A DNA stretch of 38,493 nt from Geodermatophilus sp. DF01-2 (GCF_004571065.1 NZ_SPQN01000037.1:1-38493); one strand, 5' to 3'; positions 9,750 through 18,199 are shown, counted from the stretch's first letter. Made by a program: numbers and translations. The notes: generated from the sequence alone by a model not told the origin.

Positions 9750-10679
9750 CTGAGCACCACCACACTGGACGCCCCGGCGTTCACCGACACCTGGCGGCCG
9801 GACTGGCCGCTCGACGTCCGGCGCACCCTCTTCCCGCACCAGCGCAGCACCGGCGACCCGGCCCTGCGCCACGTCGACGACGGCTGCTGGCGGACGGTCA
9901 GCACCCCCGCCGGGCCGGCGACCGTGCACCTGACCGTCCGCGGCGGGGAGGTGCGGGCGGCCGCCTGGGGGCCCGGCGCCGAGCGGGCCGGGGCGGCGGT
10001 GCCCGGGTGGCTGGGCGCCGACGACCGGCCGGACGAGTTCGAGCCGGGCGGTCACCCGCTGCTGGCCCGGGTGCACCGCGGCTCGCCGTGGCTGCGGCTG
10101 GGCCGCACCGGGTGCACCTGGGACGCCCTGGTGCCCGCCGTCCTGGAGCAGAAGGTCACCGTGATCGAGGCGCACCGCGTCTGGCGGGCGCTGCTGCAGC
10201 TGGCCGGCGACCCGGCGCCCGGCCCGGCGCCCGTCGGGATGCGGGTGGTGCCGTCCCCGGAGCGGGTGCTCGCGGTCACCGACTGGGAGTGGCACCGCTG
10301 CGGTCTCGACGGCGCCCGCCGGCGGGCGCTGCGAGCGGTCGCCAGCGTGGCCTCCCGGCTGGAGCCGGACGAGGGGCTGGACTGCCCGGCCCTGCAGCGC
10401 CGGCTGCGGTCGATCCCGGGCATCGGGGTCTGGACGGCGGCCGAGGTGGTGCAGCGGGTGTTCGGCTGCCCCGACACGGTCAGCTACGGCGACTACCACC
10501 TGAAGAACCTGGTCGGCTGGTCGCTGGCCGGCCGCAGGACCGACGACGACGGGATGATGGCGCTGCTCGAGCCCTGGCGCGGGCAGCGACAGCGAGTCGT
10601 CCGGCTGCTCGGCATCGGCGGCAGCCAGCCGCCTCGCCACGGCCCGCGGACCGCGCCGACGGACTACCGCTCCATCTGA
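9750..10679 (+). CDS. HhH-GPD family DNA-3-methyladenine glycosylase (AlkA-like), probable CTG start
   Basis: 309 residues if translation begins at CTG 9750. It would excise alkylated bases such as 3-methyladenine for base-excision repair. The helix-hairpin-helix is LRSIPGIGVWTAAEV (about 218-232), followed by the conserved GDYHLKN with the presumed catalytic Asp at 248. The N-terminal stretch WRPDWPLDVRRTLFPHQRSTGDPALR looks conserved and belongs to the protein. However, no ATG, GTG or TTG occurs in frame between the SDR stop (9702-9704) and GTG 9924. CTG 9750 has a GGGGAG ribosome-binding site 6 nt upstream. Starting at GTG 9924 would remove about 58 residues of the beta-sheet domain. No iron-sulfur cysteine cluster is evident. 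Confidence 0.8.
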   Translation: MSTTTLDAPAFTDTWRPDWPLDVRRTLFPHQRSTGDPALRHVDDGCWRTVSTPAGPATVHLTVRGGEVRAAAWGPGAERAGAAVPGWLGADDRPDEFEPGGHPLLARVHRGSPWLRLGRTGCTWDALVPAVLEQKVTVIEAHRVWRALLQLAGDPAPGPAPVGMRVVPSPERVLAVTDWEWHRCGLDGARRRALRAVASVASRLEPDEGLDCPALQRRLRSIPGIGVWTAAEVVQRVFGCPDTVSYGDYHLKNLVGWSLAGRRTDDDGMMALLEPWRGQRQRVVRLLGIGGSQPPRHGPRTAPTDYRSI

Positions 10680-10732
10680 GCGAGGCGTCTCGCGGAGCCC
10701 GACCGCACTCCGCGCGAGGCGCCGCCGGGCTC
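10680..10732. terminator. hairpins between convergent genes
   Basis: GCGAG-GCGT-CTCGC lies right after the glycosylase stop, followed by GAGCCCG (10695-10701) pairing with CGGGCTC (10726-10732). The second arm overlaps the stop codon of the convergent secreted-protein gene. This may be a bidirectional terminator. Confidence 0.4.
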
Positions 10733-12209
10733 AGAGGACGACGTCGTGCATCCCCCAGCCCCAGCCGACGACGGACGCCGGGAGCGGCGAGCCCGCCGAG
10801 TCGGTCGGGTAGAGCCAGCGGGTGCCGGTGCTGCGCTCCCGGGCGAAGAGGTCCGGCCGCCCGTCGCCGGTGACGTCCGCGGTCGGGGTCAGCACGTCGT
10901 GCATCCCCCACCCGGAGCCGGTCGCGCGGCGGGCGACGAAGCCCCCCTGGCCATCACCGGTGTACAGCCAGAGGATCCCTGCGCCGGCCTCGCGTGCCCA
11001 GAGGTCGGGGACGCCGTCCCCGGTGACGTCGCCGGGCGAGACGAGGAAGTCGTGCATGCCCCAGCCCGTGCCCACGGCGCGGGGCGCGGTCGGCACGCCG
11101 CCCGCCGAGCCCGGGTAGAGCCACAGCACGCCGGTGGCCCGCTCGCGCGCCCACAGGTCGGGGTGGCCGTCGCCGGTCACGTCCCCGGCGGCGAGCAGGG
11201 CGTCGTGCATGTGCCAGCCGCTGCCGACGGTGGTGGCCGGGGTGAAGCTCCCGGCGCCGTCCCCCGGGTAGACCCACAGCCGGCCCTGGGCGGAGTCCCT
11301 CGCCCACAGGTCCGCGCGGCCGTCCCCGGTGACGTCCGGGGTCAGCACGAGCCCGTCGTGCATCTGCCAGCCGGACCCGGCAACGCGCCGGGAGACCGGC
11401 ACCCCACCCGGAGCGCCGGCGTAGAACCACAGGCTGCCCGCGGCGCGCTCGCGGCCGAGCGTGTCGGGAACCCCGTCGCCGTCCAGGTCGGGGCTGGCCG
11501 AGGCCGCGAGGTTCACCGGCCGGGGGACGGCGGGCGGGCACGCGGTGTATCGAGGACCGGTGTAGGCAGGAGCGGGCTCGCCGACGTACACGCGGCACGG
11601 CCCGACGTCCTGCTGCTCGATGCGGACGCCCGTCCACCAGGAGGTCCGCTGGAAGGCGCCGTCCCAGCTCAGGCTGACGTGGACGTGGTCGGTGTGCGGG
11701 CTGGCACCCCGGTACGGGGTCCAGCCGGCCGCCGCGTTGTAGGCCGACCACATCTGCCGGTTCCAGATGACGTACATGACGCCCAGCCGCCGGGCGTTGC
11801 CGGCCACCTCGCCGTTGCGGTCGGGCCCGGTCAGCCACAGGACGAAGTCGTCGGCCGCGGCCCGCTCGCGCGGGTCGTCGGCATCGACCATCCAGTCCCA
11901 GGCGCGGCCCTCCTTGTGCTCGCTCGCCCCGCCGATCGAGCACGAGCGCGTGATGCCTCCGCTCCGGCCGATCCCGTAGTACCCCAGGACCATGTCGCGC
12001 AGCGCCAGCAGCCCCGGCTTGGCGACCGGGTCGCAGGACAGCTGGCCCCGGTAGTGGGCGGCCGGGTCGGCAGCGGTCTGCATCGCGACGCGGGGCAGCA
12101 GCAGGCCCGAGGCCTGGGCGGGGATCGCGGTGGCGCCGAACAGGCACAGGACGGCGACGGTGGCGGTGACCAGAGCGCGGGCGAGCGGGCGCGGACGAGA
12201 AGACGACAT
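10731..12209 (-). CDS. secreted M15/VldE-like domain protein with FG-GAP repeats
   Basis: 492 residues. A Sec signal peptide covers 1-35 (RPRPLARALV then hydrophobic, cut after AQASG). Residues about 55-200 form a domain with HKEGRAWDW (His98, Asp105) and PHTDHVHVS (His172, Asp174, His175, His177). This is the HxxGxAxD...HxDHVH zinc-ligand pattern of M15-type peptidoglycan peptidases and of the actinobacterial VldE-like domain. From about 230 to the end there are five repeats of roughly 50 residues, each with GWxMHD, then DVTGDGxPDLWARE, then GxLWLYPG. These are calcium-binding FG-GAP/VCBS-type blades, probably forming a propeller. A wall hydrolase or wall-binding protein is inferred; the substrate is unknown. 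Confidence 0.8.
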   Translation of the reverse strand: MSSSRPRPLARALVTATVAVLCLFGATAIPAQASGLLLPRVAMQTAADPAAHYRGQLSCDPVAKPGLLALRDMVLGYYGIGRSGGITRSCSIGGASEHKEGRAWDWMVDADDPRERAAADDFVLWLTGPDRNGEVAGNARRLGVMYVIWNRQMWSAYNAAAGWTPYRGASPHTDHVHVSLSWDGAFQRTSWWTGVRIEQQDVGPCRVYVGEPAPAYTGPRYTACPPAVPRPVNLAASASPDLDGDGVPDTLGRERAAGSLWFYAGAPGGVPVSRRVAGSGWQMHDGLVLTPDVTGDGRADLWARDSAQGRLWVYPGDGAGSFTPATTVGSGWHMHDALLAAGDVTGDGHPDLWARERATGVLWLYPGSAGGVPTAPRAVGTGWGMHDFLVSPGDVTGDGVPDLWAREAGAGILWLYTGDGQGGFVARRATGSGWGMHDVLTPTADVTGDGRPDLFARERSTGTRWLYPTDSAGSPLPASVVGWGWGMHDVVL

Positions 12210-12315
12210 CGGAGACCTTCGACGACGGGGGTGACCCAGTCGTGGTCGGCTCGACTCCGGGCCCGCTTGACCGTCTGCTGCGCCCGAGGCCGCTCGCTCA
12301 CCCGAAGGAGGGAGC

Positions 12316-13194
12316 TCAGCGGGCGGTCAAGGGGTCTCCGAGCAGCGCGAGCAGGTAGTCGCCGTAGCCGCTCCTGGCCAGCGGCTCGGCCGCGCGGCGC
12401 AGGCCGTCGTCGTCCAGCCAGCCCTGCCGCCAGGCGACCTCCTCGATGCAGCCGATCTTCAGCCCCTGCCGCTCCTCGACCACGGAGACGAACTCGGTGG
12501 CCTGCCGCAGGGAGGCGAAGGTGCCGGTGTCCAGCCACGCGGTGCCCCGGTCGAGGACGGTGACGGTGAGCCGGCTCTCGTGCAGGTAGTGCTCGTTGAC
12601 GTCGGTGATCTCCAGCTCGCCCCGCGCGCTGGGCCGGATGCCGCGGGCCACCTCGACCACCGACGACTCGTAGAAGTACAGCCCGGGGACGGCGTAGGAA
12701 CTCTTGGGCCGCGCCGGCTTCTCCTCGATGGAGAGCACCCGCCGGTCGCCGTCGAACTCGACGACGCCGTAGTCCTGCGGATTGGCCACGTGGTAGGCGA
12801 ACACGTGCCCGCCGTCGGGCTCGGGCAGCCGGCCCAGGGCCGTGCCCAGCCCCGCGCCGTAGAAGATGTTGTCGCCGAGGACCAGCGCCACCGACTGGTC
12901 GCCCACGAACTCCGCGCCGATCAGGAAGGCCTGCGCCAACCCCTCGGGCCGCGGCTGGGCGGCGTACTCGATCCGCATCCCCAGCCGGTTGCCGTCGCCG
13001 AGCAGGTGGCGGAAGGCGGGCTGGTCGTCCGGGGTGGTGATCACCAGCACCTCGCGGACGCCGGCCATCATCAGCGTGGACAGCGGGTAGTAGATCATCG
13101 GCTTGTCGTAGACCGGCATCAGCTGCTTGCTGACCGCCTGCGTGATCGGGAACAGGCGACTGCCGGTGCCTCCGGCCAGGATGATCCCCCGCAT
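12316..13194 (-). CDS. rmlA: glucose-1-phosphate thymidylyltransferase
   Basis: 292 residues from ATG 13194. First enzyme of dTDP-L-rhamnose synthesis, joining dTTP and glucose-1-phosphate; the product feeds WbbL. It begins [33 protein letters not shown], the RmlA signature. [42 protein letters not shown] and [11 protein letters not shown] follow at their usual places. The frame is open upstream to 13272, but ATG 13194 gives the family N-terminus and has a TAGCGT -10 eight bases upstream, so a leaderless mRNA is likely even though cofE ends only 28 bp away. The other rml genes are not in the window. Confidence 0.95.
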   Translation of the reverse strand: MRGIILAGGTGSRLFPITQAVSKQLMPVYDKPMIYYPLSTLMMAGVREVLVITTPDDQPAFRHLLGDGNRLGMRIEYAAQPRPEGLAQAFLIGAEFVGDQSVALVLGDNIFYGAGLGTALGRLPEPDGGHVFAYHVANPQDYGVVEFDGDRRVLSIEEKPARPKSSYAVPGLYFYESSVVEVARGIRPSARGELEITDVNEHYLHESRLTVTVLDRGTAWLDTGTFASLRQATEFVSVVEERQGLKIGCIEEVAWRQGWLDDDGLRRAAEPLARSGYGDYLLALLGDPLTAR

Positions 13195-13202
13195 GGCCGC
13201 CG

Positions 13203-13208
13203 ACGCTA
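13203..13208 (-). promoter_or_regulatory. -10 element for leaderless rmlA
   Basis: On the minus strand TAGCGT, 8 nt, then ATG 13194. It gives rmlA its own promoter inside the cofD-cofE-rmlA gene string. Confidence 0.5.
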
Positions 13209-13222
13209 CCCAGGGCCGTCGG

Positions 13223-14671
13223 TCAGCCCGCCGGGGAGCCGAGCCACAGCCTCCCGACGAGCGAGGTGCCACCGGGGCTGCCCACCGGCTCCCAGCGGGT
13301 CGTCCAGCCCTCGGCGTGCAGCTGCACGATGACCGCGCCGACCAGCGCGCCGAGGTTCAGCGCCGTCGTCGTGGTGGCCCGTTCCGGCAGGTGGACGTCG
13401 ACCACGCCGTCGCCCTCGCCGCCGTAGCGCAGCACCACCGGGAACTCCGGCAGCGCGGCCGTGGCCACCCGGAACGCCGTGGCCACGGCCTCCAGCTCGC
13501 CCGGGCGGGACACCAGGTCGTGGGCGGGTGCGCGCGTGGCCACCAGGTCCCGGCTGCCGTAGGGGAACAGGTCCCCGGGGCCGAGGCGGACCAGGGGGCG
13601 GGTCCCGAGGTCCTCGGCCGGCGGGTCGAACGGCAGGCCGCGGACGACGGCCACGGGGATGCCCGCCAGCTTGCCCTTCACCAGGTCGGCGGCGGCGGCC
13701 AGCTCGTCGACGAGGGCGATCTGGGTGGTCTCCAGCCGGTTGCCGTGGCGGTCGACGGCGCCGCGGTGGTCGACCAGCGCGGGGATCCCCGCCGAACCCA
13801 CGGCGACGTCGGTCAGGCCGTCCCGCCAGGTGCGGCCGAAGGTGTCACTGACGATGACCGCGACGCAGACCCCGAGCAGCTCCCGCAGCCGCGACCGCAG
13901 CGCCCGGGCCGAGGCGTCGGCGTCCTCGGGCAGCAGCACGAGCGCGTCGCCGGCCACGTTCGAGGCGTCGATGCCGGCCGCGGCCACCACCCAGCCGTGC
14001 CGGGTCTCGACGATCCTCAGCGGCCCACGCCGCGCCACGACCCGCACCGTCTCGCCGTCGATCGCCCGTTGCCGTGCGGCCTCCCGGTCCTCGCCGGGCG
14101 CGACCGGCACCAGCCGCCCCTCGACCTTGGACACCACCTTGGAGGTGACGACGACGATATCGCCGTCCGCCAGCCAGGGAGACGCCCCGGCGACCGCTGC
14201 GGCGAGGTCGTCACCGGGGGAGAACTCCGGCAGCCCGACGACCGGGTGGACCGAGATCCCACCCGGTGGCTCCCCTCCGGGCGTCGGCCCTCCCCTGGCG
14301 AGACCTGAGCCTGCGAAGGGCTCGGGAAGACGGTCCTTCCCCGGGTGGAGAGGACGTGGCCCCCCTGCGGGGTTCCGCTGCGGGCTTGCGAGGGGCGGGG
14401 GGGAGGTGGCCCCGTCCCGGGTCCCGCCCTGAGCGTGCGAAGGGTGGGGAGGACGTGGCCCCTTCGCGGGGTTCCGCTGCGAGCTTGCGGGGGGCGGGGG
14501 GCAGGTGGCCCCGTCCCGGGTCCCGCCCTGAGTGTGCGAAGGGTGGGGAGGACGTGGCCCCTTCGCGGGGTTCCGCTGCGAGCTTGCGGGGGGCGGGGGG
14601 CAGGTGGCCCCGTCCCGGGTCCCGCCCTGAGTGTGCGAAGGGTGGGGAGGACGGGGTCCTTTCTCAGACAC
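13223..14671 (-). CDS. fbiB: coenzyme F420-0:L-glutamate ligase (CofE/FbiB) with a repeat-built N-terminal extension
   Basis: 482 residues from GTG 14671. The CofE ligase domain begins about residue 141 ([15 protein letters not shown]). It continues with [30 protein letters not shown] and [17 protein letters not shown], and adds glutamates to F420-0. Ahead of it are MSEK, three 33-residue repeats rich in Pro and Gly, a partial fourth and a linker. No ATG, GTG or TTG occurs in frame between GTG 14671 and the ligase domain, so the repeats appear to be translated. GTG 14671 overlaps the cofD stop (GTGTCTGA), giving coupling. After the ligase comes a tail of about 110 residues in place of the roughly 200-residue nitroreductase domain of mycobacterial FbiB. 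Confidence 0.85.
   Translation of the reverse strand: MSEKGPRPPHPSHTQGGTRDGATCPPPPASSQRNPAKGPRPPHPSHTQGGTRDGATCPPPPASSQRNPAKGPRPPHPSHAQGGTRDGATSPPPLASPQRNPAGGPRPLHPGKDRLPEPFAGSGLARGGPTPGGEPPGGISVHPVVGLPEFSPGDDLAAAVAGASPWLADGDIVVVTSKVVSKVEGRLVPVAPGEDREAARQRAIDGETVRVVARRGPLRIVETRHGWVVAAAGIDASNVAGDALVLLPEDADASARALRSRLRELLGVCVAVIVSDTFGRTWRDGLTDVAVGSAGIPALVDHRGAVDRHGNRLETTQIALVDELAAAADLVKGKLAGIPVAVVRGLPFDPPAEDLGTRPLVRLGPGDLFPYGSRDLVATRAPAHDLVSRPGELEAVATAFRVATAALPEFPVVLRYGGEGDGVVDVHLPERATTTTALNLGALVGAVIVQLHAEGWTTRWEPVGSPGGTSLVGRLWLGSPAG
14363..14659 (-). repeat. three 99-bp tandem repeats inside cofE
   Basis: Exact period of 99 bp (33 codons); a partial fourth unit runs to about 14286. Each unit includes a sequence related to the dispersed 56-bp hairpin element. 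The outermost unit has AAGGACCCCGTCC and GGGACGGGGCC with an 80% match to copy A by hand alignment. A GC-rich 43-bp spacer follows. The repeats lie in the 5' end of cofE, starting directly after the cofD stop. Confidence 0.9.
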
Positions 14672-15623
14672 CGGCGGCGTCCAGCGCCGCCCGCGCCAGG
14701 GCGGCGGTCGCCGCGGGCGAGGACATGAGCAGCGGGACGGCGCGGACGTCGACGCCGGGCACGGTGGCGCGGTCGCCGGTGTGCACCAGCCAGGCGTCGA
14801 GCAGCCCGCCGGTGGAGCGGGCCCCGTAGTGCCGGCCCACCCCTTCCGCGCTGACCTCCACGCCGACGACGGGCAGGCAGCGGTCGGCCATCCCGCGCAC
14901 GACCGCGCCGGACACGATGGGGGAGACCCCGACGACCCGGCCCGGCGCCGTCAGCAGCGCCTCCCGCAGCCCGGGGACGCCGAGGATCGTGCCCACCGAC
15001 ACCACCGGGTTCGACGGCGCCAGCAGCACCGCGTCGGCGGCGGCGAACGCCTCGGCCACCCCGGGGGCGGGCCGGGCGGCGTCCACCCCCACCTGGACGA
15101 AGGCCCGCACCTCCGGCTCCGCGCGGTGGCGCACCCACCACTCCTGGAAGTGGATGGCCTGCTGCCGTCCGGTTCCCGGGTCGGCCACCACGACGTGGGT
15201 CTCCACCCGCTGGTCGCTCATCGGCAGCAGGTCGACGCCGGGCTGCCAGCGGTCGGCCAGGGCCGCGGTGACCTGCGAGAGCGGGTAGCCGGCGTCGAGC
15301 ATGCGCGTGCGGACCAGGTGGGTGGCCAGGTCGCGGTCGCCGAGGCCGAACCAGGTCGGCTCGGCGCCGTAGGCGGCCAGCTCCTCCTTGACCGTCCAGG
15401 TCTCAGCAGCCCGGCCCCACCCGCGCTCGGGGTCGATGCCGCCGCCGAGGGTGTACATGACGGTGTCGAGATCCGGGCAGATCCGCAGTCCGTGCATCGT
15501 CACGTCGTCCCCCGTGTTGACCACGGCGGTGAGCCGCGCGTCGGGCACGGCCCCGCGGAGACCGGCCAGGAAACGGGCCCCGCCGACACCTCCGGCGAGG
15601 ACGACGATGTGCACGAAAGTCAT
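14664..15623 (-). CDS. fbiA: 2-phospho-L-lactate transferase (CofD/FbiA)
   Basis: 319 residues from ATG 15623. Transfers the phospho-lactyl or phosphoenolpyruvyl moiety from the guanylated donor to the deazaflavin Fo, forming (dehydro-)F420-0 before CofE adds glutamates. It begins [22 protein letters not shown] (GGVGGA at 11-16), followed by [41 protein letters not shown] and [15 protein letters not shown], all typical of CofD. The open frame goes to GTG 15647, but ATG 15623 gives the usual N-terminus. Its TGA overlaps the cofE GTG. It is divergent from whiB2, with about 230 bp between, as in mycobacteria. Confidence 0.93.
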   Translation of the reverse strand: MTFVHIVVLAGGVGGARFLAGLRGAVPDARLTAVVNTGDDVTMHGLRICPDLDTVMYTLGGGIDPERGWGRAAETWTVKEELAAYGAEPTWFGLGDRDLATHLVRTRMLDAGYPLSQVTAALADRWQPGVDLLPMSDQRVETHVVVADPGTGRQQAIHFQEWWVRHRAEPEVRAFVQVGVDAARPAPGVAEAFAAADAVLLAPSNPVVSVGTILGVPGLREALLTAPGRVVGVSPIVSGAVVRGMADRCLPVVGVEVSAEGVGRHYGARSTGGLLDAWLVHTGDRATVPGVDVRAVPLLMSSPAATAALARAALDAAGV

Positions 15624-15740
15624 CGTGCCCGATGGGCAGTTGTCCACTGTTCCCCGGGCGTGTCGAGGTATGCAGCGAGAAGTGACGAACGCCCCGTGAC
15701 GGATGGGACTGGTGGGGCGGGGCGCTTACCCCGGGCGGAG

Positions 15741-15770
15741 TTGACGCCTCCGCAACGACACGCGTGTAAT
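15741..15770 (+). promoter_or_regulatory. whiB2 promoter
   Basis: TTGACG (15741-15746), 18 bp, TGTAAT (15765-15770). This is the clearest -35/-10 pair in the window and leaves a leader of about 80 nt before ATG 15856, which has its own GAGAGGGGACG ribosome-binding site. Confidence 0.6.
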
Positions 15771-15855
15771 TCCCGCGGTGTCAACGAGTGCCGAGCGGCC
15801 CGGGAACGTCCCGTGGAACGCACATCGGGACGGCAGCGAGAGGGGACGCATCGTC

Positions 15856-16194
15856 ATGGCAGAGGTCTCGTGGTTGAGCGACTACGTCAGCGCGTCGGAG
15901 CGGAACGCCGACCGCGGCTCCGCCGGTCAGGCGCAGACGTTCGCGGGGCTCTGGAGCGCCGGCCTGGAGGCTGACGCGCAGTCCTGGCAGGAGCGCGCGC
16001 TGTGCGCCGAGACCGACCCCGAGGCATTCTTCCCGGAGAAGGGTGGCTCGACCCGCGAGGCCAAGAAGATCTGCACCGGCTGCGAGGTCAAGGCCGAGTG
16101 CCTGGAGTACGCGCTGGCCAACGACGAGCGCTTCGGCATCTGGGGCGGGCTCTCCGAGCGGGAGCGCCGCCGCCTGCGCCGCCGCGCGGGCTGA
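15856..16194 (+). CDS. whiB2: WhiB-family iron-sulfur regulator, WhiB2 type
   Basis: 112 residues from ATG 15856. Four cysteines (Cys50, Cys73, Cys76, Cys82) in the C-Xn-CxxC-x5-C pattern bind a 4Fe-4S cluster. The turn GIWGG (94-98) follows, then a basic DNA-contact tail ERERRRLRRRAG. WhiB proteins act with the primary sigma factor; the WhiB2/WhmD group controls septation and division. The subgroup call rests on sequence style and on the neighbours: fbiA-fbiB on the opposite strand and the zincin-like and DUF3499 genes downstream. The frame is open from 15778, but ATG 15856 is favoured by its strong ribosome-binding site and by the promoter at 15741-15770. Confidence 0.92.
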   Translation: MAEVSWLSDYVSASERNADRGSAGQAQTFAGLWSAGLEADAQSWQERALCAETDPEAFFPEKGGSTREAKKICTGCEVKAECLEYALANDERFGIWGGLSERERRRLRRRAG

Positions 16195-16242
16195 GCCCCC
16201 GGCTGCCTCACACAGCGCCGTGTGACACCAGCTCCGAGCTGT

Positions 16243-16282
16243 CACCACAGCCGCCGACGGACCGCCGTCGGCGGCTGTGGTG
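16243..16282 (+). terminator. whiB2 terminator
   Basis: A perfect 18-bp stem (16243-16260 pairs with 16265-16282) with loop ACCG, 48 bp after the whiB2 stop. The usual T tract is absent because the group II intron starts 2 nt after the stem. Confidence 0.8.
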
Positions 16283-16770
16283 TCGTGTACGCCCGGCATG
16301 GGCGATCGATTGGGGGTGAGAGTCCCCTGGGGGAAGCGGTGGTGCTAACCCCGAGCCGGAGGCAACGGCGTCATCGTGAGGTGGGGTCGGGAGGAAGCCC
16401 GAGGCGAGACCTCTGCACCGAGGAACACGAATCGCGTATGAGGCGGTCCGGTCTGGGTGAGCCAGCACGCCATGGTGAAGCCCGTCATCGCCAATGGGGC
16501 CGGGGCGTAGACGCGGCGGCGGTAGAGGGACGTTGATCGTTCTTATCCGGGGAGGCCTGTCCGGGTGTCAGCGGTGCAGGTGGCCGGTGACGGTCGTCGC
16601 TGGAAGGTGGCGGCTGACCGGGCAGGAGTCAGCAGAGGCCGTAGTACCGGTCGGGGAACGGAACAGCCGGGAAGGGCCGAACGTCAGGTGAGCGGGCTGC
16701 CGGCCCGGCTCGTGACGGTTCCAGGAATCGCAGCCATCCCGCGGAGGCGGGCCTGCCGGGGGAGGAGCCG

Positions 16771-18117
16771 GTGAGTCCGGCGGAGCCCACAGCAGAGCGT
16801 AGGGACCGTCCGGCGCCAGCGGGTCAGACCGCTCGACCCGCCCGCGAGCAGGACCTGTGGGAGGCGGTGTTCTCCCGGGAGAACCTGCTGCGGGCGTTGC
16901 AGCGCGTCGAGCGCAACCGGGGCGCTCCGGGAGTGGACGGGCTGACCACCGCGCAGTTGCGCGGGTGGCTGGTCGAGCACTGGCCGGAGGTCCGGGTGGC
17001 GCTGGAGGCGGGAACGTACCGGCCCGCGCCGGTCCGTCAGGTGATGATCCCCAAGCCGGACGGGCGGATGCGGATGCTGGGCGTGCCCACGGTGCTGGAT
17101 CGGTTGATCCAGCAGGCGATCGCGCAGGCGCTGACGCCGATCTTCGATCCGGCGTTCTCGCCGTTCTCGTTCGGGTTCCGGCCCGGCCGCAGCGCTCATC
17201 AGGCGGTGCGGGCGGCGCAGGGATTTCTGGACGAGGGCTACCGCTGGGTGGTCGACGTCGATCTGGACCGGTTTTTCGACCGGGTACAGCACGACGTGTT
17301 GATGGCCCGGGTGGCGCGCAAGGTCACCGACCGCAAGGTGCTGCGGTTGATCCGCCGGTATCTGGACGCCGGGATCATGGTGGAGGGGGTCAAGCAGCCC
17401 TCGGCCGAGGGCACTCCGCAGGGGAGCCCGCTGTCGCCGCTGCTGGCCAACATCATGCTCGACGACCTGGACACCGAGCTGGCACGGCGCGGTCACCGGT
17501 TCGTCCGCTACGCCGATGACCTGCGGGTCTATCTGCGCAGCGAGCGGGCCGCCCAGCGGACGTTGCAGAACGTCAGCGACTTTCTGCAGCGCCGGCTGCG
17601 GTTGCAGGTCAACGCGGCGAAGTCCTCGGTCCGCTCCGCCAGCACCACGGTGCTGCTGGGGTTCGGGTTCTACTTCGCCGCCGGCGGGGTCAGCCGGATC
17701 CGCGTGGATCCGAAGGCCTGGGCACGGATGCGCGTCCGGGTGCGGGAGTTGACCCGCCGCAACCGCAGCATGCGGATGGACCAGCGGATCGGGCTGCTCA
17801 ACCGGTACATCACCGGCTGGTGCGCCTACTTCGCGCTGGCTGACACCCCTCGCCGATTCTCCGATACCGACGAGTGGGTGCGCCGACGGCTGCGGGCGGT
17901 GCGCTGGAAGGAGTGGAAGCGGCCCAGGACGCGGGTACGCGCTCTGGCCGCGCTCGGTGTGAAACGTCAGAACGCCTACGAGTGGGGAAACTCCCGCAAG
18001 GGTGTCTGGCGGATCGCCGGGTCCGCTCCGCTCCAACGCGCGATGCCCAATGCCTACTGGGACGACCTCGGCCTCCACCGCTTCGGTGAACGGTGGACCC
18101 GGCTACGGCATACCTGA
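16771..18117 (+). CDS. ltrA: group II intron reverse transcriptase/maturase
   Basis: 448 residues; assists intron splicing and retro-insertion. Reverse transcriptase blocks appear in order: NRGAPGVDGLT (49-59), VMIPKPDGRMRMLGVPTVLDRLIQQAI (91-117), FGFRPGRSAHQA, VDVDLDRFFD (161-170) with a catalytic Asp, GTPQGSPLSPLLANIML, and RYADD with YADD at 247-250. The maturase X domain follows (RIGLLNRYITGWCAYF to the C-terminus). The protein stops there, with no DNA-binding/HNH endonuclease domain, as in class C intron proteins, which usually target replication-fork DNA behind terminators. GTG 16771 has a strong GGGGGAGGAG ribosome-binding site. Its TGA lies 3 nt before domain V. Confidence 0.95.
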   Translation: MSPAEPTAERRDRPAPAGQTARPAREQDLWEAVFSRENLLRALQRVERNRGAPGVDGLTTAQLRGWLVEHWPEVRVALEAGTYRPAPVRQVMIPKPDGRMRMLGVPTVLDRLIQQAIAQALTPIFDPAFSPFSFGFRPGRSAHQAVRAAQGFLDEGYRWVVDVDLDRFFDRVQHDVLMARVARKVTDRKVLRLIRRYLDAGIMVEGVKQPSAEGTPQGSPLSPLLANIMLDDLDTELARRGHRFVRYADDLRVYLRSERAAQRTLQNVSDFLQRRLRLQVNAAKSSVRSASTTVLLGFGFYFAAGGVSRIRVDPKAWARMRVRVRELTRRNRSMRMDQRIGLLNRYITGWCAYFALADTPRRFSDTDEWVRRRLRAVRWKEWKRPRTRVRALAALGVKRQNAYEWGNSRKGVWRIAGSAPLQRAMPNAYWDDLGLHRFGERWTRLRHT

Positions 18118-18120
18118 CGA

Positions 18121-18152
18121 ACCGCCGGATGCGGGCCCGCATGTCCGGTGGT
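18121..18152 (+). ncRNA. group II intron domain V
   Basis: Lower stem ACCGCCGGA (18121-18129) pairs with TCCGGTGGT (18144-18152). A 2-nt bulge TG (18142-18143) separates it from an upper TGCG/CGCA stem with a GGCC loop. This is the small bulged hairpin expected for the catalytic domain V. Domain VI is the GC-rich hairpin at 18159-18184. Confidence 0.75.
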
Positions 18153-18199
18153 GTGGGAGGGGGGGCCGGGCGACCCGGCCCCCCTACCCGATTCGGGCC

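Larger units (their letters stand above)
16285..18192 (+). mobile_element. group IIC-type intron with maturase gene
   Basis: The 5' end reads GTGTACGCCCGGCATGGGCG, close to the GUGYG start and the domain I sequence of bacterial group II introns. The ribozyme domains I-III fill about 16285-16760, the maturase gene lies in domain IV, and domains V (18121-18152) and VI (18159-18184) follow it. The 3' end is taken as TACCCGAT (18185-18192). The maturase has no endonuclease domain and insertion is directly behind a terminator stem, both marks of class C introns. Boundaries could be off by a few bases. Apparently intact: ORF open, YADD present, domain V foldable. Confidence 0.85.

Noticed and set aside
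10746-12563. 605-codon plus-strand frame opposite the secreted FG-GAP protein
   Set aside because: Antisense shadow; its apparent repetitiveness comes from the blades on the other strand.
14363-14659. CRISPR array
   Set aside because: The 99-bp units are contiguous with no variable spacers, are very GC-rich and have no cas genes nearby.
14266-14829. Plus-strand repeat-containing frame across the cofE array (187 codons)
   Set aside because: The repeats are open in several frames because 99 is a multiple of three. Only the minus-strand frame joins a known domain.
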